DNA of 64,000 bases from G963663365 sp963663365 (GCA_963663365.2 CAXXIH010000008.1:1860001-1924000), one strand, 5' to 3'; shown: positions 8,267 to 16,634, numbered from the stretch's first letter. Notes: a model not told the origin generated them from the sequence alone. Numbers and translations: made by a program.

Positions 8267-9035
8267 GGTCATCCTCCCCCCTTTTATTCGTATTCATGAG
8301 TTTGTTGCGGCGCTCGATGATCCAATACGTTCCGCCCATCACTGCGCCTACCCCCAGAGCCAATCCGGGCACTTTGCTGAGCGCTCCCCAGGTCAAAGCC
8401 GGTAGCGGCTTGGTCCCCATCTCTTTCTTCCAGCCGATGAAATCCAATGGGACATCGGATACGTACAGAACCGATGTGCCGCCGACATCTTTTTCTCCAT
8501 CAATATGCTGCAAATAGAGGCGGGGATTTTCATCAAGCCGTTCTTTTGCAATTTCAAGGAGTTCCTCACGCGTCCCGAATATGGTGGCCTCTTTGGGACA
8601 GGCTTCTACACAGTGAGGGATTTTGCCCTCGCTGATGCGCTCGTAACACATAGAGCATTTGCGCACATAAGGTGTGGCTGTGTGCCATTCATAGCGCGGA
8701 ATACCATACGGGCAGGCCAACATACAATAGCGGCACCCTATGCATTTCGATTCATCGTAATGCACCGCGCCTTCAGGTGTTTTATGCAATGCGCCGACAA
8801 TACAGGCCGAGGCACAGGCCGGTTCCAGACAATGCCGGCATTGCTTGCGCACAAACCGGTTGGCCGATACCCGGATAATGGATGTATAGCGATAGGCCGA
8901 AAGCCCATCGCCGGTTTCTTGTGTATATGGCGGAGTCTCCGGCAGGTTATAGTTCTTTACACAAGCCTTGGTGCATTCATTGCAGCCAATGCATTTTGTG
9001 ACGTCGGTCAAGATGCCTTTGGATTCGGTACTCAT
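8259..9035 (-). CDS. Four-cluster ferredoxin subunit, HmcB/DsrO-like (operon A)
   Basis: 258 residues with four [4Fe-4S] motifs in the HmcB/NrfC/PsrB order: CIGCNECTKAC, CRHCLEPACASAC, CIGCRYCMLAC and CSMCYERISEGKIPHCVEAC. There is no Tat or Sec signal, unlike DsrO, so it should sit on the cytoplasmic side. A C-terminal hydrophobic helix (VPGLALGVGAVMGGTYWII) would anchor it in the membrane, as in HmcB/HybA-type proteins. It probably wires the CCG subunit to the NrfD subunit. The ATG overlaps the stop of the cytochrome b gene (4 bp) and its 3' end overlaps the NrfD-cytochrome gene, so translation is likely coupled. Confidence 0.92.
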   Translation of the reverse strand: MSTESKGILTDVTKCIGCNECTKACVKNYNLPETPPYTQETGDGLSAYRYTSIIRVSANRFVRKQCRHCLEPACASACIVGALHKTPEGAVHYDESKCIGCRYCMLACPYGIPRYEWHTATPYVRKCSMCYERISEGKIPHCVEACPKEATIFGTREELLEIAKERLDENPRLYLQHIDGEKDVGGTSVLYVSDVPLDFIGWKKEMGTKPLPALTWGALSKVPGLALGVGAVMGGTYWIIERRNKLMNTNKRGEDDHE

Positions 9036-9733
9036 ATCGGTTTCACCTCCCCATGGACGGTTCGGACAACCTCTTCACCAGCGCGGGGTGCAAACCGCCA
9101 GGCAATCTCGGTTGCAAGGCGGATGAGCGGGAACAGAATGCAATGTGAGAGTTTTGTAAAAGGAATCAGAACGAAAATGCATTCCCCGCCCAACACATGC
9201 ATCAGCATCGTAAGATTGTAGGAAAATGGATTAAATGAACGTGAAGCGATGAATCCGGTCAAAAAGATCTCTATGAGCAGAAAAACCAGAATGTAATCGA
9301 TAGGCCCACTCAGGGAGCGGACTCTCCGGTTCAAGCAACGCACCCCGAATAAAATAAGTCCTGTGACAATCACAAAAAATGAAAGCACATCAGCCAATAA
9401 ACGGGGGATGCCGGGCCAACCGATCCCCAATGCGGCCCGCCAAAGTTCGATATGCTCAACAAGAAATATCGGAACCACAATCAGACCGGCATGAAACAAA
9501 AAAGAAGTCACACTTAAAACCGGACGTTGTCTGTGCAGTTTCGTAACCGGAATCAACCAGCCCAATGTCTTAAGCGCCAATCCCCAATAATCCAGCGGGA
9601 TTTTCGGCCCACGGCGGATGGCCCTGCCGATATCCCAAATTGTGAGAATCACAATACGGGCCAGGCCAAGAATCATGATGAGAAAGGTCAATCGAAAGAG
9701 AGGACCTTGTGCAAACGCAAGCCACCCATCCAT
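9032..9733 (-). CDS. NarI/HmcE/DsrM-like membrane cytochrome b (operon A)
   Basis: 233 residues with five or six hydrophobic helices. The pattern FLFHAGLIVVP (near residue 85) and LMHVLGGECIFVLIPFTKLSHC (near residue 190) supply histidines expected to bind b-type hemes in the NarI/DsrM/HmcE family. Such subunits exchange electrons with menaquinone and hand them to the adjacent CCG protein. The size matches HmcE (short form) rather than the longer DsrM. It starts 3 bp after the CCG gene and overlaps the ferredoxin gene by 4 bp, so the operon is tightly coupled. Confidence 0.92.
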   Translation of the reverse strand: MDGWLAFAQGPLFRLTFLIMILGLARIVILTIWDIGRAIRRGPKIPLDYWGLALKTLGWLIPVTKLHRQRPVLSVTSFLFHAGLIVVPIFLVEHIELWRAALGIGWPGIPRLLADVLSFFVIVTGLILFGVRCLNRRVRSLSGPIDYILVFLLIEIFLTGFIASRSFNPFSYNLTMLMHVLGGECIFVLIPFTKLSHCILFPLIRLATEIAWRFAPRAGEEVVRTVHGEVKPI

Positions 9734-9736
9734 CAG

Positions 9737-11209
9737 TTAATTTCCCCCTTCTATTTCTGATGCAACAGCCGGCTGTTCCGTTGCAGCCGGTTGCGACTCC
9801 GCATTGCCTTGAGGCGGTTTGAGACGGATCGCCCGCAGAATTAAATCGTGAAGTCCCTTCACCTCAGCATCGAGTTTGTAATGTTCGCAAATTTCAGCCA
9901 GCTGCTTTTTGCAATTCGCACAAGGCGCAACGACAATCTGCGCTCCCGTGCGTTTGATTTGTTCGGCTTTTGTTTTCCCGAGGACATTCATCCGGTAATC
10001 GTGAATTTCATCGATTGAGACAAGTCCACCGCCACCACCGCAGCAGTAATTCTCCGCCCCGCCCGGGGTCATCTCCACAAAGTCTTTGACAAATGAACGA
10101 AGGATTTCGCGCGGCTTATCGACAATCCATCCCGAACGGGCCATATTGCAGGGATCATGATACGTAACACGCTCAGTGATGGCATCCGGATCGAGATCGA
10201 GTTTTCCATCCATCAGCGCCTTATGCGTATATTCCAGAATGCTGATAACCGGAACGACCTCATCACCCCCATAGACGGCCGTGAATCCTTTGGCCGTACG
10301 AGAGGCATGACCGCACTCACCGATAAGAATCTTCTTGCCTTTTCGCTTGCGGACTTCGTCAATCTCTTTCTGCAAAATGCGTTCGAGAATCCAATCGCTG
10401 TAAAAAAGGCCGTAATTGATTCCGTCAAAGTAGCCGGAACTGATTGTCCAATTGTCCCCATCGCCTGCCGCATAAAGAACCGCCGCATTTCCCATTAATG
10501 TATCCGCTTCTAGCAGAAAATCGCTCACCGCCGGAAAAAAGACATAGTCGACATCGTCTTTATCGATAGGAAATTTGACAGGAACGCCTTTACTTTCCTC
10601 GAGTTCCTCTTCAAGAAATTCAATTGTGTCGATCATGGCCGGCGCGGGAATAGCCGACGTATTCCCCGTTTTGCCTTCGAGCTGCTCACGCACACTTACC
10701 AGCAGTGCTTTGGGGATAATGCCCATCTCGCTCAGGATGTATCGACCCAGATGTGTAATCAGTCCGTGGTCCACACCCATCGGACATTCAAGATTGCAGC
10801 GGCGGCACGCGGTGCAGTGGTAAAATGCCTCGGTCATCTCATCGATATCCCGCTCGGTTAGTCCGGGATCACCCAGAAGCCGTCCCCGCATCATTCCACC
10901 TAAGGTGAAATGACGCCGATAGACTTTCAACAACAAATTTGTGCGATAACACGGAATATCTTCACAATCATCCGTTGATTGAAAGACCTGGCATGCGCTT
11001 GAGCAACGCGCGCATTTTGTCGATGTACGCGAATAGATGTTGAGAATGGCGCCGTAATTCGTGTGCCTTACAATCGCGGCCATAATCTCGAGAAATTTCT
11101 GGACGCGCCCACTCTCTAAGGGCTTCTCAACATAGAATGGGTATTTTCGCCGTTCCGGCTCACTGCCGGTTTCGGCCTTTGTTTCTTGTCCTTCAAGCGT
11201 CGCTGCCAT
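9737..11209 (-). CDS. DsrK/HmcF-like CCG-domain Fe-S protein (operon A)
   Basis: 490 residues. It has an N-terminal ferredoxin domain and a C-terminal heterodisulfide-reductase-type (CCG) domain: HDPCNMARSG, then YCCGGGGG and APCANCKK, plus GECGHASRT. In DsrK and HdrD such domains hold a noncubane [4Fe-4S] cluster acting on disulfide-type substrates in the cytoplasm. The second ferredoxin motif (CTACRRCNLECPMG) is intact. The first is not: it reads STKCARCSSACQVF, with Ser where the paralogue at 20223-21617 has the first Cys (CTGCMRCSQQCQVF). GGAGG lies 10 nt before the ATG. It follows the NifX-like gene by 55 bp. The last 35 residues are a low-complexity Ala/Glu/Gln tail. Confidence 0.93.
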   Translation of the reverse strand: MAATLEGQETKAETGSEPERRKYPFYVEKPLESGRVQKFLEIMAAIVRHTNYGAILNIYSRTSTKCARCSSACQVFQSTDDCEDIPCYRTNLLLKVYRRHFTLGGMMRGRLLGDPGLTERDIDEMTEAFYHCTACRRCNLECPMGVDHGLITHLGRYILSEMGIIPKALLVSVREQLEGKTGNTSAIPAPAMIDTIEFLEEELEESKGVPVKFPIDKDDVDYVFFPAVSDFLLEADTLMGNAAVLYAAGDGDNWTISSGYFDGINYGLFYSDWILERILQKEIDEVRKRKGKKILIGECGHASRTAKGFTAVYGGDEVVPVISILEYTHKALMDGKLDLDPDAITERVTYHDPCNMARSGWIVDKPREILRSFVKDFVEMTPGGAENYCCGGGGGLVSIDEIHDYRMNVLGKTKAEQIKRTGAQIVVAPCANCKKQLAEICEHYKLDAEVKGLHDLILRAIRLKPPQGNAESQPAATEQPAVASEIEGGN

Positions 11210-11264
11210 ATTTCAACAACCTCCGTACCACGAGAGTCTTGCTACGCGGTCGATCTATTCTCAA

Positions 11265-12275
11265 TTACGTCTTCCCGCAGTGCTGTTTGCGCCACGCTGT
11301 ACGTTCCTCACAAGATTGAGCCCAGGGATAAATAGAGCCGCCTTGCGTTCGGTCCTTGGCAATCATCATCATGACCGGCGCGTTGCTCTTTCTTTCGATA
11401 TGAGCATTGAATTCGGAACAAGGCCCGATCGTGACAACAACATCGCAATCGCTGTCATTAAGAATCTTGACCAATAATTCCGGATTGCATGCCGGAACTG
11501 CGGGAGAATGTTCCCGGTTCCAATCCGATTGTTCCTTTTCCGTTGTAGTTCCGAATTGGCAGCAGACCGGCATAATCTGCATATTGTCCGATAGCAGATT
11601 CCAAACAGTCTCCATTTCAGGAAACGCTTCTGTGCAAAACACAATCCCCGCACGCTGGAATTTGAGCGATTGGCAATAGGATTCGAAATCCTCGATACGG
11701 CATACCGGCGCGCCGCTGATTGAGGCAATAAAGAGCGATTTGGATAGGCCGTCTCGTGGCGGTCCCCACTTCTCAATAGCCGCCGATTCTTCCCAGGCGA
11801 TACAGCCCTGCCCCGCCAGACAAGTTTTCTCGGTGCATTGCATACAATTGACCAGGCAATGACGGTCCAATCCTTCTATATAGGGCGGTTGAAACGTTCC
11901 GGAGGGACTTGTCTTGCCAGGGATTGAGGAAGCATGACCGGTGGCGGGTGGATAGCCAAAGCCTTCATGGAGACGGCCTGCGGCCAGTTCCGCCAGAATT
12001 TCATCGACATCCCCTGCCACATTGTTAACCACACGAATACCGTAAGACTCAATCCTCTCTTTAAACTCCTTTTCAATTCCTCCGCAAATAAAAGTATCGA
12101 CTTGGGCATCCAAGAGCCGGGCCAAAAGATCGTCCGTATCCCAATCGTTGGGTTGAATAATAGATTCTGTTTTAATGCCATCGGTTTTCAACCTGGCCAA
12201 GAGCAGACGCTTGGCATATTGGCAACGGGGAGCAACTCGACTCCCCAAAAGGGGTATTGCGGCAATCTTGCTCAT
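11265..12275 (-). CDS. NifX/NafY-like protein with a Cys-rich C-terminal domain, first gene of operon A
   Basis: 336 residues in two parts. Residues 1-110 resemble the dinitrogenase iron-molybdenum-cofactor-binding family (PF02579): IAAIPLLGSRVAPRCQYA at the start and TFICGGIEKEF in the middle. Residues 135-336 contain CMQCTEKTCLAGQGC and a globular segment with spaced Cys (VCRIEDF, VCCQFGT, GPCSEFNAHIE) that recalls DUF1847-type metal-binding domains; that second assignment is uncertain. These proteins bind or carry metal clusters, so a role in maturing or sensing the Fe-S/heme complex encoded downstream is a reasonable inference. The predicted sigma54 transcription start leaves only about 7 nt of leader, and no Shine-Dalgarno is visible. 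Confidence 0.72.
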   Translation of the reverse strand: MSKIAAIPLLGSRVAPRCQYAKRLLLARLKTDGIKTESIIQPNDWDTDDLLARLLDAQVDTFICGGIEKEFKERIESYGIRVVNNVAGDVDEILAELAAGRLHEGFGYPPATGHASSIPGKTSPSGTFQPPYIEGLDRHCLVNCMQCTEKTCLAGQGCIAWEESAAIEKWGPPRDGLSKSLFIASISGAPVCRIEDFESYCQSLKFQRAGIVFCTEAFPEMETVWNLLSDNMQIMPVCCQFGTTTEKEQSDWNREHSPAVPACNPELLVKILNDSDCDVVVTIGPCSEFNAHIERKSNAPVMMMIAKDRTQGGSIYPWAQSCEERTAWRKQHCGKT

Positions 12276-12292
12276 GGTTAGCGCAACATACT

Positions 12293-12308
12293 TGCAACGC
12301 CTATGCCA
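12293..12308 (-). promoter_or_regulatory. Sigma54 (-24/-12) promoter of operon A
   Basis: On the minus strand the sequence is TGGCAT-AGGCG-TTGCA, matching the sigma54 consensus TGGCAC-N5-TTGCA at all but one of the defined positions and with exact GG-N10-GC spacing (GG at 12307-12306, GC at 12295-12294). The predicted start is near 12282, only about 7 nt before the ATG at 12275. A sigma54 activator gene is divergent from this point, which fits regulation of operon A by that protein. Confidence 0.82.
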
Positions 12309-12420
12309 CGTGAGCGAAAGATACTTGACTGCAGGATATTAACAATAAACTTAACAAAGCTAATATTTATTCGGGAAATTATCTATTCTTAACACACTCA
12401 AATTTAAATAGTTATAAATA

Positions 12421-12442
12421 TATTGATAAGTAATTATCAATA
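12421..12442. promoter_or_regulatory. Palindrome TATTGATAA-N4-TTATCAATA, candidate operator (copy 2)
   Basis: A 22-bp inverted repeat with the same 9-bp arms and the same 4-bp spacer as the core at 6072-6093. It lies in the AT-rich divergent region between operon A and the sigma54 activator gene, about 140 bp upstream of the operon A sigma54 start. It is probably the binding site of a dimeric regulator shared with the sat/apr side. Confidence 0.6.
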
Positions 12443-12513
12443 ACAGCCGCAGCTAATTGCTGTAAAAAAGATGAAAATTTACTGAAATTTGGACTTTGCT
12501 GTGCTAAATTAAA

Positions 12514-12558
12514 GTTGCATTATTGCAACTGTTGCGTATCAGGTTGCGGTTCTGCAAC
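12514..12558. promoter_or_regulatory. Two GTTGC-N6-GCAAC inverted repeats, candidate activator binding sites
   Basis: Copies at 12514-12529 and 12543-12558, identical in their 5-bp arms and 6-bp spacers, centres 29 bp apart. A lone GTTGC lies between them at 12531. They sit just upstream of the activator start codon (12601) and about 240-270 bp upstream of the operon A sigma54 start. Tandem palindromes of this kind are typical enhancer sites of sigma54 activators and could also give autoregulation. Confidence 0.65.
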
Positions 12559-12600
12559 GTCCATGGGGGTAAACCGCTCGGTTTCGAAAGGACGGGGAAA

Positions 12601-13965
12601 ATGGTCAGTCACGCAGCACATTCAGCCAACACGATAAACCACAATGGTCAGCCTATCACCGAATTAATCTTTGATAGCATCTCAGAAGGCGTATTTACCA
12701 CAGACCGCAGTTGCCGAATAACGTCTTTCAATCATGCCGCTGAAGAAATATCCGGGTTTAGCCGCGCAGAGGCTATTGGACGATATTGCTTCGATATTTT
12801 TCGGACCGATATATGTCACAAGCAATGCCCCTTGCGTAACACGCTCAAGAAAGGTGTGCGGATTTCGAATGTACGCGTAAATATCCTGACCCGGGATGGA
12901 CTCAAAGTGCCTATTAGTGTCAGCACATCCACGTTGCGAAGCAGCACCGGTGAGATTACCGGTGCAGTGGAGGTTTTTCGCCGCCTATCCACCCTTGAAG
13001 GTTCACGGAAGGAGATAAGTCGAACTCAGACATTTGAGGACCTTGTCAGCCGAAATGCCGAGATGCACGCTATTTTTGAGATACTTCCCGATGTCGCTCA
13101 GGCTGAGTGCAATGTGCTGATTCAAGGGCCAAGCGGCTCTGGGAAAGAACTGATGGCTCGCTGTATTCACAATCTAAGCCCCCGCAAAAGCAAACCATAT
13201 ATACGAGTCAATTGCGCAGCGCTTCCAGCCAATTTATTGGAATCGGAATTGTTCGGCTATATGAAGGGAGCATTTACGGATGCACGCCGGGACAAACCCG
13301 GCCGTTTCATTTTGGCCAATGGCGGGACAATTCTGCTCGATGAAATCGGCGATATGCCTACAACACTTCAGGCCAAACTGTTGCGCGTTCTTCAAGAAGG
13401 CGAAGTCCAGCCTCTGGGTTCAACCAAAACCCTGTCTGTTGATGTACGTGCAGTGGCATCAACCAACCGGTCTCTCAAGTCCATGGTTGAACACGGAATG
13501 TTTCGTGAAGATTTGTTCTATCGCCTTAATGTTATCGCGATTGAAATTCCCCCCTTATCGCGGCGTCAGGAAGATGTACCGATATTGATCGATCACTTTA
13601 TTCATCAGCTGAACCTAAAGACAGGCAAAAACATTGATGGAGTCAGCGATGAAGTTCTTGAACATTTAATTGCGTACGATTTCCCGGGCAATGTACGTGA
13701 ATTGGAAAATTCAATTGAGCATGCCTTCGTTTTGTGCAAAGGATCAACAATCGAATTACGGCACCTTCCGCACGATTTGCAAGAAATCGTGCCAAACCGT
13801 GAGGAACACAGCACAGCCCACCACTATTTGGAGAAAAGTGAGCAACGAATTCTTGCTGAGATTTTAGAAAAACACGGCGGAAACAAATCGTTGGCGGCAC
13901 AGGAGCTCGGCATTCACCGGTCCACACTCTGGCGCAAATTGCGCAAATATGGACTTCTGTCCTAG
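12601..13965 (+). CDS. PAS-AAA+-Fis sigma54-dependent transcriptional activator (next to operon A)
   Basis: 454 residues from the ATG at 12601 (AAAGGACGGGG just upstream; the frame is open back to 12523, but that extension runs through the palindromes at 12514-12558). Domains: PAS (about 15-130) with a C-x8-C-x3-C motif (C63, C72, C76); AAA+ sigma54-interaction domain with Walker A GPSGSGKE (near 176), the loop motif GAFTDA in place of the common GAFTGA, and Walker B LLDEIGD (near 245); C-terminal Fis-type HTH (GGNKSLAAQELGIHRSTLWRKLRKYG). It activates sigma54 promoters in response to whatever the PAS domain senses. It is divergent from operon A, whose sigma54 promoter lies in the shared spacer, and is a close paralogue of the protein at 17936-19357. 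Confidence 0.93.
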   Translation: MVSHAAHSANTINHNGQPITELIFDSISEGVFTTDRSCRITSFNHAAEEISGFSRAEAIGRYCFDIFRTDICHKQCPLRNTLKKGVRISNVRVNILTRDGLKVPISVSTSTLRSSTGEITGAVEVFRRLSTLEGSRKEISRTQTFEDLVSRNAEMHAIFEILPDVAQAECNVLIQGPSGSGKELMARCIHNLSPRKSKPYIRVNCAALPANLLESELFGYMKGAFTDARRDKPGRFILANGGTILLDEIGDMPTTLQAKLLRVLQEGEVQPLGSTKTLSVDVRAVASTNRSLKSMVEHGMFREDLFYRLNVIAIEIPPLSRRQEDVPILIDHFIHQLNLKTGKNIDGVSDEVLEHLIAYDFPGNVRELENSIEHAFVLCKGSTIELRHLPHDLQEIVPNREEHSTAHHYLEKSEQRILAEILEKHGGNKSLAAQELGIHRSTLWRKLRKYGLLS

Positions 13966-14113
13966 TTATCCCCAATCCGCCAAGAATACGGGATGGAAGC
14001 GGATATTTTACTTTCTTTTCAACTTCTGCGATTCTAAAACCCGGTTGACACGGCCCGCACAGCCTGATATCCGTAATAGTGAGTTCAATTGCACCGCATG
14101 GAGGTCGCTTCTG

Positions 14114-15637
14114 ATGAATAACAATCAAGGTCTCTCTTCGTTGTGGAAACTTGAAGATTGGTGGGCGGTTTGGTTCGGCACGGTTATTATCATCGTCGCA
14201 CTTGCGGGCATTACGGGGAAAGCGCCGAAACTGCATACCTGGCTTAATAATCCTACCGATACCTTTTATCAATACAAAAGATCTGCCGCTTTAGAAACCA
14301 AGCCGGCGGACCTGGAGATCGGCAAAAGCCTGGCAAAAGTCTTTTCTTACGACAGCGAAAAAAAAGCATTGGTGCTTAAGGGGGTGTTAAGTGAAGCAAA
14401 GCGGGATCACTTGAAAACATTGTCAGCCGATCCTGCTTACAAAGCCGCTGTCGATGAGATTTACAATCAGCCGCTGGAGCGCACAAGCAGCGTGTTTATG
14501 TCCCTCCTTTGGATGGGTCTAGCGTTGGCGATCATGACCGCTATCGGTTTGGCTGTGATGGGTGAGAAGCCCGGGAAATACATTATTGGATTCATCGGAA
14601 TCTTCATTCTTGCCGTAATTGCAGAACTAATCGCCAAACAGAACACCATTGAGGCCCGCGGGTTGGGCTATGCCTTTTGGGCATTACTGTTTGGATTATT
14701 AATTTCCAACACGATTGGTACACCTAAATTTCTTTTGAATGCCGCCAAGACCGAACTCTTTATCAAAACCGGCCTGGTGCTTTTAGGGGCGGAAATTCTG
14801 TTCGGCAAGATACTTGAAATCGGAGCTCCCGGTCTGTTCGTAGCATGGCTGGTAACTCCCGTTGTGATCATTTTCATGTATTGGTTCGGCGTTCGAATAT
14901 TGAAAATGAGCAGCCGTGGATTTGTTATCACGGTTGCTGCGGCCACATCGGTATGCGGGGTCTCCGCGGCGATTGCCACCGCAGCGGCTTGCCGCGCGAA
15001 AAAGGAGGAGTTAACTCTCGCCGTAGGCATGTCTCTGATTTTCACAGTTCTGATGATGATCTTTATGCCGGTGTTAATAAAGATGATGGGAATGTCAGTC
15101 AGCGTAGGCGCGGCTTGGATGGGGGGAACGATCGATGCAACCGGTGCAGTGGTACTGGCCGGCAGCGTTTTAGGCACTCACGCCGAAGCCATTGCCGCTG
15201 TCGTTAAAATGATTCAGAACATTCTCATCGGATTGGTAGCCTTTTGTGTCGCCGTCTATTGGGTAACCAGGGTTGACCGCGATCCCGATCCCAACGCTCC
15301 GAAACCCTCCATGATGGAAATCTGGTACCGATTCCCGAAATTCATCATCGGCTTTATCGCCGCTTCGCTGGTTTTTTCCTTTGTTATAACGCCAATTGAT
15401 TCATCCTGGGCATCTGATGCCATCAGTTCTGTAACGAAGACTCTACGTGGCTGGCTGTTCTGCTTGGCTTTCATTTCAATCGGTTTGGAATCGAACTTCC
15501 GCGAGTTGGCAAAACAGCTGGTTGGTGGGAAACCGATTACGCTTTATATCATAGGCCAATCGTTCAACCTCATTTTAACCTTAATCGCCGCCTATTTGGC
15601 ATTTGGCGGAATTTTATTCGATGTCCCCAAGGCTTAG
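14114..15637 (+). CDS. YeiH-family putative sulfate exporter (UPF0324)
   Basis: 507 residues from the ATG at 14114, chosen for the GGAGG nine nt upstream; the frame is open back to 13949. A first hydrophobic helix (WWAVWFGTVIIIVALAGI) is followed by a soluble segment of about 80 residues containing KALVLKGVLSEAKRDHLK, then about ten helices with Gly-rich motifs typical of the Cons_hypoth698/YeiH family (AAATSVCGVSAAIATAAACRAKKEELTLAV, GGTIDATGAVVLAG). The family is annotated as putative sulfate export transporters, though direct transport evidence is thin. Its place between sulfur-metabolism genes and two sigma54 activators supports a sulfur-anion role. It lies 149 bp after the activator gene. 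Confidence 0.85.
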   Translation: MNNNQGLSSLWKLEDWWAVWFGTVIIIVALAGITGKAPKLHTWLNNPTDTFYQYKRSAALETKPADLEIGKSLAKVFSYDSEKKALVLKGVLSEAKRDHLKTLSADPAYKAAVDEIYNQPLERTSSVFMSLLWMGLALAIMTAIGLAVMGEKPGKYIIGFIGIFILAVIAELIAKQNTIEARGLGYAFWALLFGLLISNTIGTPKFLLNAAKTELFIKTGLVLLGAEILFGKILEIGAPGLFVAWLVTPVVIIFMYWFGVRILKMSSRGFVITVAAATSVCGVSAAIATAAACRAKKEELTLAVGMSLIFTVLMMIFMPVLIKMMGMSVSVGAAWMGGTIDATGAVVLAGSVLGTHAEAIAAVVKMIQNILIGLVAFCVAVYWVTRVDRDPDPNAPKPSMMEIWYRFPKFIIGFIAASLVFSFVITPIDSSWASDAISSVTKTLRGWLFCLAFISIGLESNFRELAKQLVGGKPITLYIIGQSFNLILTLIAAYLAFGGILFDVPKA

Positions 15638-15659
15638 AGAGAATCTGTTGAGAGGAAAA

Positions 15660-15929
15660 ATGACAAAAAGCCGGTTCGATCAGACAAAAATAGAAGGCGG
15701 CATGTCCCGCAGACCGAAAGACTGGTTCAAATTCATATTCGGATTGGCCATCCTCAGTTTATTCGGCTTTCTAGCGGCACAAGACTACAGTCCGCCCGGT
15801 CTTGTGGGTGAGGTCTTGCGGCATGGAAACCGCTCCATGGTCGAGGCTACCGCACTCTTTTATTCGGAAGTCGATGAGATGCCTGAATATGAAAAGATCG
15901 TGGCCCGCATTTATCATACTGATGAATAA
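15660..15929 (+). CDS. Small single-span membrane protein
   Basis: 89 residues from the ATG at 15660, which has GAGAGG 5 nt upstream; the open frame also contains upstream starts that overlap the YeiH gene. A basic N-terminus (about 20 residues) is followed by one hydrophobic helix (FIFGLAILSLFGFLAA) and a soluble acidic C-terminus ending in a short helix (EKIVARIYHTDE). I do not recognise the family. It is 22 bp after the YeiH gene and probably cotranscribed, so it may be a small partner of the transporter. Confidence 0.6.
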   Translation: MTKSRFDQTKIEGGMSRRPKDWFKFIFGLAILSLFGFLAAQDYSPPGLVGEVLRHGNRSMVEATALFYSEVDEMPEYEKIVARIYHTDE

Positions 15930-15982
15930 TACCGTGAGAGCGTGTCATTTTTTCACCTTGCCTTCAGATTGCGGTTTCTAAC

Positions 15983-16513
15983 ATGCCCCGTAAACACCTC
16001 CGTGAAGAGCTGCGGCGATGTGTTATCAGCGGTGATTTTCAGGCCATCGAGCAAATGGCATTACAGCGGAAATCAATCCTCAATCGCCTCTTTGCGCTAA
16101 CATACGATCCGGATGAAAGACTTCGCGATAACGCCGTGGAAGCGTTGGCGGCAGCATCCACTGTCTTGATCGAAGTTGAACCGGATCGAGTGAAGGATTT
16201 CTGTAGGCGTCTTTTGTGGATGCTAAACGATGAATCCGGGAATATGGGTTGGTTCGCCCCTCAAGCGCTTGGCGCAATTATTTCCGCAAACCACACTGAA
16301 CTATCGGAATTCCTCGCTCCGCTGCTCGCGCTTTTGGATGAAGATAATCAGGAAGCGATTACTTATGGCCTTCTTTGGGCATTAGGCCGGATCGGACCGG
16401 TAGAAACTGCCTTCGCGAACCGTGCTTGTTCCCGTATTCAACCATTTCTTAGCGCCTCATCGACGGCAATCCGAGAAATCGCCGCCCAAAGCCATAGAAA
16501 ACTTGCGGTATGA
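15983..16513 (+). CDS. DVU0298-family HEAT-repeat protein
   Basis: 176 residues made of HEAT-like helical repeats. The segment RLLWMLNDESGNMGWFAPQALG (about residues 73-94) and the later YGLLWALGRIGPVE match the signature I recall for the DVU0298 family, a small protein conserved in sulfate-reducing bacteria and of unknown function. No signal peptide, membrane helix or catalytic motif is visible. HEAT proteins usually bind other proteins, so a scaffolding or assembly role near the redox complexes is possible. It lies 53 bp after the small membrane protein gene. Confidence 0.78.
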   Translation: MPRKHLREELRRCVISGDFQAIEQMALQRKSILNRLFALTYDPDERLRDNAVEALAAASTVLIEVEPDRVKDFCRRLLWMLNDESGNMGWFAPQALGAIISANHTELSEFLAPLLALLDEDNQEAITYGLLWALGRIGPVETAFANRACSRIQPFLSASSTAIREIAAQSHRKLAV

Positions 16514-16604
16514 CTTTTCGTATTCCTCAGATTCTCACCACATCAAATTCAATTATTCATAAACCAAGTAAAGCAGTTTTTGGCATAAAACACACCTTGA
16601 GGGG

Positions 16605-16634
16605 GTGACATCATCAAACAACTCCCCATATAAT
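16605..16634 (+). promoter_or_regulatory. Sigma70-type promoter of the ferritin-like gene
   Basis: GTGACA (16605-16610), 18-bp spacer, TATAAT (16629-16634). The -10 is perfect and the -35 matches five of six positions. Transcription would start near 16641, 30 bp before the ATG at 16671. Confidence 0.55.
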
